From assembly GCF_002246015.1 (NCBI RefSeq), contig NZ_NOLJ01000015.1:59725-117330 (forward strand): a stretch of DNA of 57,606 bases, given 5' to 3'. The translations under genes were made by a program, and so were the position numbers. This document shows, one piece after another, positions 35,792 to 44,808 of this stretch (its first letter is position 1; each line of letters starts with the position of its first letter). Origin of the DNA: Nostoc sp. 'Peltigera membranacea cyanobiont' 210A (GTDB taxonomy: Bacteria; Cyanobacteriota; Cyanobacteriia; Cyanobacteriales; Nostocaceae). Under the pieces are notes generated by a model, which saw only the letters and a program-made list of their open reading frames with translations, had not been told where the DNA came from and did not search any database.

Positions 35792-36146
35792 AATGGGTTA
35801 TTGCTCCCTCGCTGCTTGGACTTTGGGTGAGATAAAATTCACCCTCATCTAAAGTTTTTTGTATTTTCTTAAGGACTAATGTAACTTTATTTAAAGTTAA
35901 GTGGCAGTGGTGAGAGCCGTAAGACATCAGGTGTACTTGCCGTCTAATGTGAGTTAGGAGTAATGAGTTAGGAGTAATAATTAAGTAAGGAGTTATCAAT
36001 TTTACAATTAGCTTTTAAGTGCAGAAGATTATTTTATTTTGTCTTTTCTGCTCCTCTGCTCTCGGCTAAACTTAAAAACCAAGACTCAGTACTCTTAACT
36101 TTTAACTTTTAACTCCTAACTCCTAACTTATCACTCAGGACTGAAA
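35792..36146. other. clpC upstream region with heptamer repeats
   Basis: Divergent spacer between clpC and the DUF3288 gene. It contains GAGTTAG/AACTTTT/ACTCCTA heptamers at 35945-35970 and 36095-36130. No gene seen. Confidence 0.6.
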
Positions 36147-36443
36147 ATGACTGAAGCAACGGCCGGTAAAGATCAACAACATCCACTTTATAACCGCGAT
36201 CGCCCCCTTATTGATATTTTACTCGCTCAAGAGGCGACAGACTATAACTTAGCAGAATTGGCTAGACTGCGAATGCGCTATCAAGGGTTTCCAGGGGCGA
36301 GAGACATCCAAAAAGACCTAGATAAAGTTTTGCAACAGTGGGGTTTGACCGAAGCCGAGCTTTTTGAGAAAACTCGTCAAATTCACGATTTGGGTGGAAT
36401 TTACAAAAGCCGTGGCAAGAAAGATGAACAGGATTGGAATTAG
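36147..36443 (+). CDS. DUF3288 family protein
   Basis: 98-aa soluble cyanobacterial protein: QQHPLYNRDRPLIDILLAQ, then LAELARLRMRYQGFPGARDIQKDL, ending GIYKSRGKKDEQDWN. It matches the DUF3288 family, conserved in cyanobacteria and of unknown function. It is divergent from clpC. Confidence 0.85.
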   Translation: MTEATAGKDQQHPLYNRDRPLIDILLAQEATDYNLAELARLRMRYQGFPGARDIQKDLDKVLQQWGLTEAELFEKTRQIHDLGGIYKSRGKKDEQDWN

Positions 36444-37048
36444 TTATTCTTTTCCATTCCTAACTCCTGACTCAGCGCTGGAATCGCGTTGGCAAAGCCC
36501 GCACTTCGACAAAGCTCAGTGACCACCGTAGGCATCGCTAATTCTGTGCCTTTGCTTAATTCAGATATCACTGTGAATTGTACACCATGTTTTTCTTTTC
36601 TAATCTACCGGGAAATGGCTAATCATAAGGGAGTATTTTTACTTACTGGGTTAGTGGTAAATAAATAGCCAAATAGTTTTTGGAATATTAAAATAAACCT
36701 TGCTTGCGATCGCTATAGCGTTTACTAATCACATGAGGTACATCATAGTCCCCTCCTTGCTTGCGGGAGGGGGTTGGGGGTGGGGTTCTTGTACCTCACT
36801 CAACTGAGAACTGCTATACCTCGTTTCCAGAACGAGATGAGTTTAGACAAGTCTTGTTGGAAATAGTCTAAATCGATTGTGGCGATCGCTTCCTCAATTT
36901 CTGCTCCTGGATCGGGAAAGTTTTGCCAACAAAGCTCGATAGCTGCCAGAGAATCGTAAAACTTGAAATACAGCAGATTTCAAGTTTGTTTGCCCAAATA
37001 TAAAGCGTATTTTACTCCTGAATTCTGAATTCGGAATTCTGCTCTATG
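36444..37048. repeat. Intergenic region with two repeat families and a possible gene remnant
   Basis: 36480-36540 holds a palindromic GCGTTGGCAAAGCC...GTAGGCATCGC module. 36715-36805 is a copy of the GGTACATCNTAGYCCCCTCC family also present at 27418-27535. Between about 36812 and 36970, on the minus strand, an open stretch reads DSLAAIELCWQNFPDPG then EIEEAIATIDLDYFQQDLSK, ending in TGA. It has protein-like composition but no start codon, and is best seen as a 3' remnant. Confidence 0.5.
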
Positions 37049-37906
37049 TTAGGAATTTGTCTTGGCAAAAGTATTACATTTCTGAGGATCGCCCGTTTGG
37101 ATACCTTGTTTAAACCAACGAACCCTTTGGGCGGAACTACCATGTGTAAAAGATTCTGGCACAGCATAGCCTTTAGCTTGTTTTTGCAAGCGGTCATCTC
37201 CAATACTGCTAGCTGCGTTCAATGCTTCTTCAATATCACCTGTCTCCAGAACTTGCCGTGAGCGTTGAGCATGATTAGCCCAAACACCTGCAAAACAGTC
37301 TGCTTGTAATTCTAATCGCACAGAAAGCTGATTTGCTTGTGTCTGACTCACTTGGTTCTGCAAGGTTTGAACTTGCTGCGAAATCCCCAGTAAATTTTGG
37401 ACATGATGCCCAATTTCATGAGCAATCACGTATGCTTGAGCAAAATCTCCAGGTGCCTGATATCGAGTCTTCAAATCGCGATAAAAACTCAAGTCAATAT
37501 ACACCTTTTGATCGCGCGGACAATAAAACGGCCCAACTGCTGAACGTGCAAATCCACAAGCAGACTCTACCGCTCCTGAGTAAAGAACTAACTTTGGTTC
37601 TACATAAGTTTCTCCGTCTTGCCGAAACTGCTCACTCCATGTATCTTCTGTATCAGCCAGTACAACAGATACAAAATCCGCCATTTGATCTTGAGTTTGA
37701 GATCCTGTTGTTTGAGGTGACTCAGCTATCGGGCTATCACTTGGTGGGGAATCTTGTTGCCAAAGGGCACTAGGATCGCCACCCAATAGTAAAACCAGTA
37801 GCGATATGAGCGCTGCTCCTACACCCCCACCCACGACAGGAGCGGAAATCTTCATCCCACGCCGATCTTCAACATTTGTACTCCGACGACCTATTTGCCA
37901 ACGCAT
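37049..37906 (-). CDS. Neutral zinc metallopeptidase (YpfJ-like)
   Basis: 285 aa. One N-terminal transmembrane helix (VVGGGVGAALISLLVLLLGG, about 24-43), a Pro/Ser/Gln linker, then the peptidase domain. The zinc site is HEIGHH (H163, E164, H167) in YVIAHEIGHHVQNLLG. Before it is FYCPRDQKVYIDLSFY, typical of the family. ELQADCFAGVWANHA supplies the third ligand region. The C-terminal SSAQRVRWFKQGIQTGD is conserved. The substrate is unknown. Orientation suggests a periplasmic catalytic domain. Confidence 0.92.
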   Translation of the reverse strand: MRWQIGRRSTNVEDRRGMKISAPVVGGGVGAALISLLVLLLGGDPSALWQQDSPPSDSPIAESPQTTGSQTQDQMADFVSVVLADTEDTWSEQFRQDGETYVEPKLVLYSGAVESACGFARSAVGPFYCPRDQKVYIDLSFYRDLKTRYQAPGDFAQAYVIAHEIGHHVQNLLGISQQVQTLQNQVSQTQANQLSVRLELQADCFAGVWANHAQRSRQVLETGDIEEALNAASSIGDDRLQKQAKGYAVPESFTHGSSAQRVRWFKQGIQTGDPQKCNTFAKTNS

Positions 37907-38094
37907 AATTACTGCTTACCAAATTCATAAAAAAATACGGCTTGAACTAGGTAGGATGAAATCTACACAAGCCTTTTAGCTATATAAATGAATATTACTT
38001 ATTCTATATATCGATCTCTTCTGCCTACGGACAAACTATAAATAAAGGACAGTCAGCCTTTAGGAAGGTTTTGTTAAACAGGTTGTTCATCAAA

Positions 38095-38172
38095 TCACAC
38101 AGAATTCTCGGACTCCTTATAGGGAAAACCACAGTCAGGACAGAAGCGAAATTTCAAACACGTAATTTGCAT
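38095..38172 (-). CDS. Possible zinc-ribbon micro-ORF or gene remnant
   Basis: 25 codons from ATG 38172, containing CLKFRFCPDCGFPYKE, i.e. C-x6-C-x2-CG. This looks like half of a zinc ribbon. There is an in-frame stop only about nine codons upstream, so it is either a micro-protein or the tail of a lost gene. Confidence 0.25.
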   Translation of the reverse strand: MQITCLKFRFCPDCGFPYKESENSV

Positions 38173-38263
38173 TCCATGACCAAGCTGTGAGAATTTAAAA
38201 TATCAACACAGGGGAATGTCGTTATGTCTGCGTTGAAAATACAAATTTAGTTGAGGCTGTCCC

Positions 38264-38485
38264 ATGTCACTCACTAATAATAATTTCGCATCAGTTAGGG
38301 ATCTTCCCTGGTGTATTCACTTTTTGACTTGCACCGTTGAGGCTGTTACTGCCTACCTAATGAGCGAGAGAATGTATTTTATTACTAAGGATAGTTTTGA
38401 ATTGAACCAACTCGTATTTAATATAACAAGTACTGAAGAATCAACTTTGTCAGTGATTAATCTTTCCCCTGCGACCAAGGAGTAA
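38264..38485 (+). CDS. Small ORF preceding the stress-protein gene
   Basis: 73 aa, not recognised, two bases upstream of the next start codon and preceded by GAGG at a fair distance. Content: SVRDLPWCIHFLTCTVEAVTA then ELNQLVFNITS. Its tight spacing to the following gene is the main argument for it. It could equally be leader sequence. Confidence 0.35.
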   Translation: MSLTNNNFASVRDLPWCIHFLTCTVEAVTAYLMSERMYFITKDSFELNQLVFNITSTEESTLSVINLSPATKE

Positions 38486-38487
38486 TT

Positions 38488-39450
38488 ATGGTTTTAAGTC
38501 AATATCAACGTGCTGTAGGCGTATTTACTCATCGGATAGATGCGGAGAAGGCAATACATGAGTTGAGAGATTCTGGCTTGGCGATGGAGAAAGTATCTGT
38601 AGTTGTACAAAATTCAGATCGGAATCATGAAATTACCGATAATGAAGTTAAAGAGGGCACTGGTGATAAAGCTGACGAAGGTGCAACAGTAGGAGGGCTT
38701 TCAGGGGGCGCTGTTGGTGGGTTAACTGGTTTATTAGTGGGTCTTGGTACTTTAGCAATCCCTGGAGTTGGCCCAATAATGCTGGCTGGGGCAGCGGCAA
38801 CTGCTTTGGTTACAACCCTTGTTGGGGCAAGTATTGGTGCTGCCACTGGGACTTTTGCTGGTGCATTAGTTGGTTGGGGAATGTCGTCAGAGCAAGCTAG
38901 AGCATATAACGAGCGAGTAGAGGATGGACACTATTTAATAATCGTGGATTGTACATCTTTTGAAATTGCTAAAGTACAAGAAATACTACAGCGTTGGGGT
39001 ATTGAAGAGTTTGGTATTTACGAGCATTTCAACAGTGAATCTGAAACTACAAATTCTCTGACCACAACGACTTCTGCTACTGCAATTCCTAATAAAAGTG
39101 GGATGATGTCTAAGTATAGTGTTAGTTGCTTTAATAGCATAGATAATGCTGAAGCGGCAATTAAGGATATGTGTATCGCTGGTTTTTCAGTAAACCAGAT
39201 TTCCTTAATTTGCAAAGACTTTTCTCAATTGGTTGGGTCAACAGGCATTAATTTAAGTGAACGCTTTGACGCTATGAGGTTAGGAATAGCAGATGAGTGG
39301 GCACGCTTTTATAATGAGCAAATAGAGCAAGGCAATTACATACTTATCGTTAGTGGCACAGATCATGAGCAAGATATAGCTAGGTCTATTCTGTGTAATT
39401 ATGGGGTTCAAGAGTCTCAAATTTATGACCCAATGTTAATTCGTTCTTAA
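38488..39450 (+). CDS. General-stress-type protein with duplicated YflT-like domains and Gly-rich membrane hairpin
   Basis: 320 aa built from two related halves. Each starts like a YflT/GsiB-type domain (RAVGVFTHRIDAEKAIHELR and VSCFNSIDNAEAAIKDM) and ends with ARAYNERVEDGHYLIIVDC or ARFYNEQIEQGNYILIVSG. The first half contains a Gly/Ala-rich hydrophobic insert at about residues 70-135 (GGLTGLLVGLGTLAIPGVG, TTLVGASIGAATGTFAGALVG). The second half lacks it. Proteins of this kind are osmotic/oxidative-stress induced; the molecular role is unknown. AAGGAG precedes the ATG. Confidence 0.8.
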   Translation: MVLSQYQRAVGVFTHRIDAEKAIHELRDSGLAMEKVSVVVQNSDRNHEITDNEVKEGTGDKADEGATVGGLSGGAVGGLTGLLVGLGTLAIPGVGPIMLAGAAATALVTTLVGASIGAATGTFAGALVGWGMSSEQARAYNERVEDGHYLIIVDCTSFEIAKVQEILQRWGIEEFGIYEHFNSESETTNSLTTTTSATAIPNKSGMMSKYSVSCFNSIDNAEAAIKDMCIAGFSVNQISLICKDFSQLVGSTGINLSERFDAMRLGIADEWARFYNEQIEQGNYILIVSGTDHEQDIARSILCNYGVQESQIYDPMLIRS

Positions 39451-39540
39451 AAGCGGGTGCTGTCATTAATGAGAGCGAACTTATTTGAGTTTTGGAAGAT
39501 ATAGGATTACTATTTGATTTTTGAACAAAATTAGGTACTG

Positions 39541-39674
39541 TAGTGGCGTGTCAAGGCTAAAATGTTGCAATAAATTTTCTTGTGGGGCGGGCATCTTGCC
39601 CGCCAATTAGGACGGGCTAGAAGCCCATCCCACAAGAGTTTGCTAATGCACAAATTTAGTCTTGACACGCCAGT
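39541..39674. mobile_element. MITE-like element A with terminal inverted repeats
   Basis: TGGCGTGTCAAGGCTAAA (39544-39561) and TTTAGTCTTGACACGCCA (39655-39672) form imperfect terminal repeats. The interior is a hairpin of the CTTGTGGGGCGGGC / GCCCATCCCACAAG kind. Confidence 0.8.
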
Positions 39675-39822
39675 AGTGGCGTGTCAAGGCTAAAATGTTG
39701 CAATAAAAAATTGTAGGTTGGGTGGAGCGGAGCGCAACCCAACAGATATCAGGATGTTGGGTTACGCAAAGCCTCCACCCAACCTACGTCTAATGCACAA
39801 TTTTTTTGCTTGCCACCCCACT
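39674..39822. mobile_element. MITE-like element B, same ends, different interior
   Basis: It begins directly where element A ends. Its left 30 bp match element A (TAGTGGCGTGTCAAGGC...), and CTAATGCACAA near the right end is shared too. The interior is instead the GTAGGTTGGGTGGAGCG...CCACCCAACCTAC hairpin, another well-dispersed cyanobacterial repeat. The right terminal repeat is decayed (TTGCTTGCCACCCCAC). Confidence 0.75.
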
Positions 39823-40069
39823 ACCTATACTTAGATTTGTTCAGGAATCAAATCGGATTCCTATACAGCAGAATTCAGGAGTAAAACACGCTTTATATCT
39901 GGGTAACAGACTTAGCTTGTGTACCTTACTTTCCTTGAAATCTGCTGTATGACTAAGCAATGGGTTTTGCAGCCTGAAAACTCTACTATGCAAACAATCG
40001 ACACCTTTCAAGGTTATACCGAGTGGTGTCGATGAGCTTCAACACATTCACCTGACAGTAAAATATCTT

Positions 40070-40216
40070 ATATCATGTCCGCTTGATTGCTTATTAAACC
40101 CGAAGAACCCCACCCCGCCAAAGCTGCGCTTTGTCTCCCCTCCCGAAGAGCGGGGAGGGGTTGGGGGTGGGGTGTAATGACTGTGGTTAGCATAACTAAT
40201 TATGCGGACATGATAT
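40070..40216. mobile_element. 147-bp MITE with perfect 13-bp terminal inverted repeats
   Basis: ATATCATGTCCGC at 40070-40082 and GCGGACATGATAT at 40204-40216, with TTA directly repeated outside TATCATG...CATGATA as a possible target duplication. The interior contains a CCCCTCCC...GGGGAGGGG hairpin. A diverged inverted copy is at 11401-11543 and a fragment is at about 44325-44388. The element abuts the stop codon of the mlaD-like gene. Confidence 0.85.
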
Positions 40217-41730
40217 TACTTAAAATTTTCAACAGTTTGGCTTTGCTCAGGGTCAGCAGTGAGCGAAGCTGAAGGGTCAACCTGTATAGCCTCTGTCTCC
40301 GTCTCCAGTTGCTCCCGTTGCTTGCCATACTCCCGCAGCTGCTTCAAAAGGTTTTCTTGGGATGAGTTTGGGATAGACGGACTGAGACTTGGTTGAAGGT
40401 CGGTGTCGGTACTTACAAAATTACCCATTGAGGGATTATTTTCGTAGACTGGTAGCGACTTGTCATTAAACATCGCTTGTTGGGTTGGTGCTGGGGTAGA
40501 AATTAGATTCTTTGGTTTGCTCACAGCAGCTTTTACCGAATCTAGAGTAGTAGCAACCTGCACTTGTTGCTGCATCTGTTGTGTAGAAGATACTAAACCA
40601 CTTAAACCATTCACCAATTGCCGCAGATTTTTACGGAAATTAGGATCGCCTGTCAATTCATCTAAATCAGATGTAATTTTTTGGGTATTTTCAAAGGTTA
40701 CTCGTGCTGAATCTAAAGTTTGTTGCAGCAACACCGCATTTTTTGGATCGTTTAAGGTTTTAGAAGCATCGCGTAAATTAGCTGAGGCTTGGGCTGCGTT
40801 TGCTGAAAGCGTTTCTAAATTGTTGAGTAATTCTCCTTGAGTCAATCGATTGACAGATGGTGATAAGCTACTGACTGTAACACGCAATTGGTTACTGGTT
40901 TCGGTGATATTGTTCAACGCACCAACCAGCGTCGAACGATTTGTTGTCAACAAATTATCCAGGTTATTCAGCAACCGATTTGCTTGAGTTGCAGTTGCAC
41001 CGAATTTATTGACTGTTTGATTTGCGGATGTATTAAGTTGGTTTGTCGCCCGTTGCACTGAATTAGCCGTAGCGGAAAAGGTATTAAGTTGTAGTTGCAG
41101 GCTTTTGGTCAAACCTTGTAAATCCTGACTTAGCTCACTAAAACTGGATGCTGCGCCTGTGGTAGTTTCTAGAACCCTATTGACATTTCTATAAAATTTT
41201 GGATCGTTGTATGCACCAGCTAGCTCAGTTGAACTACGAATTAGTTGATCGACACTGATACCAACCTGACCTTTTAACCGAGAGCCATTACAAACTATGA
41301 GACTGGTATCACAACTTTTATCTAGGGGTTTAGCAAGCACAACCTCAGTAGGTAAGGTTGCTTTTGGTGTGATGTCGATAATACTTTCGCTAATTAATCC
41401 GCTTTGATTAGCTTCCACTACTACATTACGGGGAATAATGAGGTCAGTTTGGGCAATTTCAATCTCTACATCAATGGCATTTGGGCCTGGTCGAACATGG
41501 GAAATAGTTCCTACCTTAACGCCACGATAGCGAACTGCTGCTCCCTTTTGCATTCCGCCAGCGTTGGCAAATTCTACAATAATTTTGTATGAACGGCCAG
41601 CAGCGGTGAATCTATTTAACCACAGAAAGAGTAATCCAAATACCCCTAGTCCTAGCAGGAGTAATAACCCCACAGAACCTTCTCTAAATGTTCGCCCAGA
41701 CGCGAAGCGGCTTGTCATAAGACCTCGCAT
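40216..41730 (-). CDS. MlaD/TGD2-type MCE-domain lipid-transport protein
   Basis: 504 aa from ATG 41730, chosen because GGTGGAGG precedes it; upstream TTG starts would bury that ribosome site. One transmembrane helix (GSVGLLLLLGLGVFGLLFLWL) is followed by an MCE domain (YKIIVEFANAGGMQKGAAVRYRGVKVGTI). A very long helical part follows, with many SxLxxxN repeats forming a tunnel or needle, and a Pro/Ser-rich tail. With the MlaF-like ATPase encoded 94 bp upstream it belongs to a Mla/TGD-type phospholipid transporter between membranes. The MlaE permease gene is not adjacent. Confidence 0.92.
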   Translation of the reverse strand: MRGLMTSRFASGRTFREGSVGLLLLLGLGVFGLLFLWLNRFTAAGRSYKIIVEFANAGGMQKGAAVRYRGVKVGTISHVRPGPNAIDVEIEIAQTDLIIPRNVVVEANQSGLISESIIDITPKATLPTEVVLAKPLDKSCDTSLIVCNGSRLKGQVGISVDQLIRSSTELAGAYNDPKFYRNVNRVLETTTGAASSFSELSQDLQGLTKSLQLQLNTFSATANSVQRATNQLNTSANQTVNKFGATATQANRLLNNLDNLLTTNRSTLVGALNNITETSNQLRVTVSSLSPSVNRLTQGELLNNLETLSANAAQASANLRDASKTLNDPKNAVLLQQTLDSARVTFENTQKITSDLDELTGDPNFRKNLRQLVNGLSGLVSSTQQMQQQVQVATTLDSVKAAVSKPKNLISTPAPTQQAMFNDKSLPVYENNPSMGNFVSTDTDLQPSLSPSIPNSSQENLLKQLREYGKQREQLETETEAIQVDPSASLTADPEQSQTVENFK

Positions 41731-41824
41731 TTTTTTGCCTCCACCAACAACCAATAACCAATTAGGTGTTAAAAGTTAGGAGTTAGTAGTTAAATTTAAC
41801 TTTTTACTCCTGGCTTTTAAGTTT

Positions 41825-42607
41825 CTAACCGGCGACTTTAATCGGGCCTTTAACACTTCCACTGATAAATTGTCTGATCAAGGGATGTTCTGTGTTGTAT
41901 ATTTCACTAACTGTACCTTGCCACTGTACTTTACCTTCATAGAGAAATATAAGTCTATCAGATGTACGGCGGATAGTGCTGTCCTGGTGGGTAACAACAG
42001 CATAAGTACTACAAACTCCATTTAAACATTGCAAGTGACGGATTAAATCTTCGATGACTGTCGAGGCAATGGGATCGAGTCCGGCTGTTGGTTCGTCATA
42101 TAGTAGAACTTCTGGCCCTTCACTGGGATTATCAGGGTTAGACATAATCGCACGGGCAAAACTCACCCGTTTGCGCATTCCCCCGGAAAGTTCGGCTGGG
42201 TAGAGGTGGCCTATTGCTGGCAAACCTACCATCTCCAATTTTTCTTCTACCAAATCTCGGATGCGCGATCGCGACAGCTTTGAATTTTGATAAAGTAAAA
42301 ATCCCACATTTTCCTCTACTGTCAGCGAATCAAATAGCGCCGCCTGCTGAAACACCATACCAATGCCAACCTGCTGGCCACCATCCTCAATCAAACCGTC
42401 TCGCCGCACTCCTTGCACATAAATTTCTCCTTCATCGGGACTAAGTAACCCCGCAAGTATTCGTAAGATAGTTGATTTCCCAGTCCCTGATGGCCCAATA
42501 ATACCCAGTGCTTCTCCCCGATAAACGGTCAAGTCTACATTATCTAGAACTTTATGGCTACCAAAGGACTTAGAAACACCTTTCAGTTCAATCAATGGTT
42601 CAGTCAT
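41825..42607 (-). CDS. MlaF/TGD3-type ABC ATPase
   Basis: 260 aa. Walker A GPSGTGKST (about residues 37-45), Q-loop GMVFQQAALFDSLTVEENVGF, signature LSGGMRKRVSFARA and Walker B VLLYDEPTAGLDP are all intact. The C-terminal YNTEHPLIRQFISGSVKGP is typical of the MCE-transporter ATPases. It energises the MCE lipid transporter together with the downstream gene. Confidence 0.94.
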   Translation of the reverse strand: MTEPLIELKGVSKSFGSHKVLDNVDLTVYRGEALGIIGPSGTGKSTILRILAGLLSPDEGEIYVQGVRRDGLIEDGGQQVGIGMVFQQAALFDSLTVEENVGFLLYQNSKLSRSRIRDLVEEKLEMVGLPAIGHLYPAELSGGMRKRVSFARAIMSNPDNPSEGPEVLLYDEPTAGLDPIASTVIEDLIRHLQCLNGVCSTYAVVTHQDSTIRRTSDRLIFLYEGKVQWQGTVSEIYNTEHPLIRQFISGSVKGPIKVAG

Positions 42608-43261
42608 TAGTTATTAGTCACTTGTACTGAGCGCAGCCGAAGTATTGGTCATTGATCATTGGTCAGTAGTCAGTAGAAAATAAACAAATGACTACTGAGA
42701 ACTAACAAAGGACAAATATGCCCAATAGTGATTTCATAGTTATTGGTGGTACATTGTATAGTGTATTATAAGTACATAATTAGCATTCTAATTAGCAAAC
42801 TTTATTTTTTTAGCATAATATTTAGTTATTGACGATGTTTATCGTCTCAAAATACCCTCAACGCAAGGCTGGCGAAGACACCGTAGTAATGAAACATCTC
42901 AGTGATGTTAAAATAAGATTCCGGTTTTCTGTAGACATCAGCAAAGTCATTTATATATTATTAATATCCTACTTAACTTTATAACTACTCAGGTTGATAC
43001 AAGATAGATAATCAGATTTAAGTTGTGAAACCCAAAAGGTTCAGACTTGCTATTTTTTATATAAGTCAAAAACCTTGTTTTTCATTAATTATTAACTATG
43101 GCTCTAAAAAAGTTAGCTTCCTGCTATCCAAAGTTATTGTAATTAGCAGAATTAGTAAATAATTGGAAATGTTAGTAGCATTACTCGCCAATGGATTTGG
43201 CAAAGTCCAAAATTATTTACTAGTATTGTAACAACTACTGTTAAAAATCAAAGTAAAAATT
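42608..43261. other. 654-bp spacer, nothing recognised except one repeat module
   Basis: A copy of the 27-bp module (ACTTGTACTGAGCGCAGCCG + AAGTATT) lies at 42620-42646, followed by GGTCATTGATCATTGGTCA. The rest is AT-rich and holds the divergent promoters of the mlaF-like and aldolase genes. Confidence 0.6.
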
Positions 43262-44299
43262 ATGAGTAGCCAATTAGAACAGTTTGCAAGTGATAATTCC
43301 TCTGGTATTTGTCCTGAAGCACTGGAATATATGATTAGGGCAAATCAAGGTAGTGTTCCAGCTTATGGAAATGATGAATGGACTCAAAAAGCAACAGATT
43401 ATTTTCGGGAACTCTTTGAAATTGATTGTGAAGTATTTTTTACCTTTAACGGCACAGCCGCAAATTCTTTATCTTTAGCTGCTCTTTGCCAGTCATATCA
43501 CAGCGTCATTTGTCATGAGACATCTCACATAGAAACAGATGAATGTGGCGCACCTGAATTTGCATCTAATGGCTCTAAACTGCTACTTGCGCACGGTAAA
43601 AATGGCAAATTAACATCAGAGTCTATAGAATCGATTGTTCTCAAACGTACTGACATTCATTATCCCAAACCTAAAGTTATTAGTATTACACAATCAACTG
43701 AATTAGGAACTTTATATTCTATTGAAGAACTTTTAAGTATTAAAGAAGTTGCAAACAAATATAACTTAAAGATTCACATGGATGGCGCTCGTTTTGCAAA
43801 TGCAGTTGCCGCTATGAATAAAAGCCCTGCTGAAATTACTTGGAAAACTGGGGTGGATGTATTGTGTTTTTGTGGTACCAAGAATGGAATGGCATTAGGT
43901 GAAGCCATTCTTTTCTTCAATAAAGCGCTAGCAGAAGATTTTGATTATCGATGCAAGCAAGCAGGCCAGCTAGCTTCAAAAATGCGGTTTATTTCGGCTC
44001 CTTGGTTGGGTTTATTGGAAACTGGTGCTTGGCTAAAAAATGCCAGACATGCTAATCAATGTGCTGAATACTTAGAAAATCAACTATTAAACATAGAAGG
44101 TGTTGACTTGATGTTTCCTAGAGAAGCCAACGCCGTATTTGTGAAATTACCTGAAGAAGTCATTCACAGCTTAAAAGCTAAGAATTGGCAGTTTTATACA
44201 TTTATTGGTGTGGGAGGAGTACGTTTTATGTGTTCTTGGAACACTACTCAATCAAGGATTGATGAGTTGATTGGTGATATTAAAAACGCAAAAAAGTAA
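43262..44299 (+). CDS. Low-specificity threonine aldolase / beta-eliminating lyase family PLP enzyme
   Basis: 345 aa, fold-type I PLP enzyme. D174 in HMDGARFANA stacks on the PLP ring nitrogen, and K207 in CFCGTKNGMALGEA is the Schiff-base lysine. FNGTAANSLSLAAL and CHETSHIETDECGAPEF are family blocks. It would cleave L-threonine or L-allo-threonine to glycine and acetaldehyde. It is monocistronic. Tryptophanase-like activities are less likely at this length. Confidence 0.9.
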   Translation: MSSQLEQFASDNSSGICPEALEYMIRANQGSVPAYGNDEWTQKATDYFRELFEIDCEVFFTFNGTAANSLSLAALCQSYHSVICHETSHIETDECGAPEFASNGSKLLLAHGKNGKLTSESIESIVLKRTDIHYPKPKVISITQSTELGTLYSIEELLSIKEVANKYNLKIHMDGARFANAVAAMNKSPAEITWKTGVDVLCFCGTKNGMALGEAILFFNKALAEDFDYRCKQAGQLASKMRFISAPWLGLLETGAWLKNARHANQCAEYLENQLLNIEGVDLMFPREANAVFVKLPEEVIHSLKAKNWQFYTFIGVGGVRFMCSWNTTQSRIDELIGDIKNAKK

Positions 44300-44808
44300 G
44301 CGACTTAGCCTACTTGTATCATCTCCGCATAAGTTAGTTATGATTCCCATAGTCATTGCACCCCACCATTAAATCTGACTTTTCACGAGATGTGGAAAAG
44401 TCAGGTCTAACAGAAAAAGGTAAGAAATAGATAAAGTGTAAAGTATTGTTGCACAAGCGTTTCTTTTAGGTGCGACCTTGCAATACTTTTGCTGGGTTGT
44501 ACCAGTCGCAATTGGGGGAGCCAAACCAATGCTACTAACAAGGTTATCTAATACTGGTTCGCTAGTAAGTAGGTAGGCACAATTAAACCGAACTGTGTAA
44601 ACGTATAAAAAGTGTCAGAAATGCTTTGTATATAAGCTTTTAAGCGATTTAAATTTATTAATCTAGTTGTATTTTTTTAGCGCCCACCTACTTATTGCGC
44701 CTTTAAGCTTGTATATCAAATTTATAAATTTTATCAAAGTAGATTTTATAAATCAAAAATATCCTTCATACTTTAAAACAGTAATCCTACGTAAAATTTA
44801 AGGAAGGG
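44300..44808. mobile_element. Spacer with a MITE fragment and a second inverted-repeat element
   Basis: 44325-44388 matches one end of the 40070-40216 element (CCGCATAAGTTAGTTATGA then CATTGCACCCCACC), after which the match stops. 44566-44694 has end repeats TAAGTAGGTAGGCAC and GCGCCCACCTACTTA (two mismatches), about 129 bp long. No gene seen. Confidence 0.6.
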
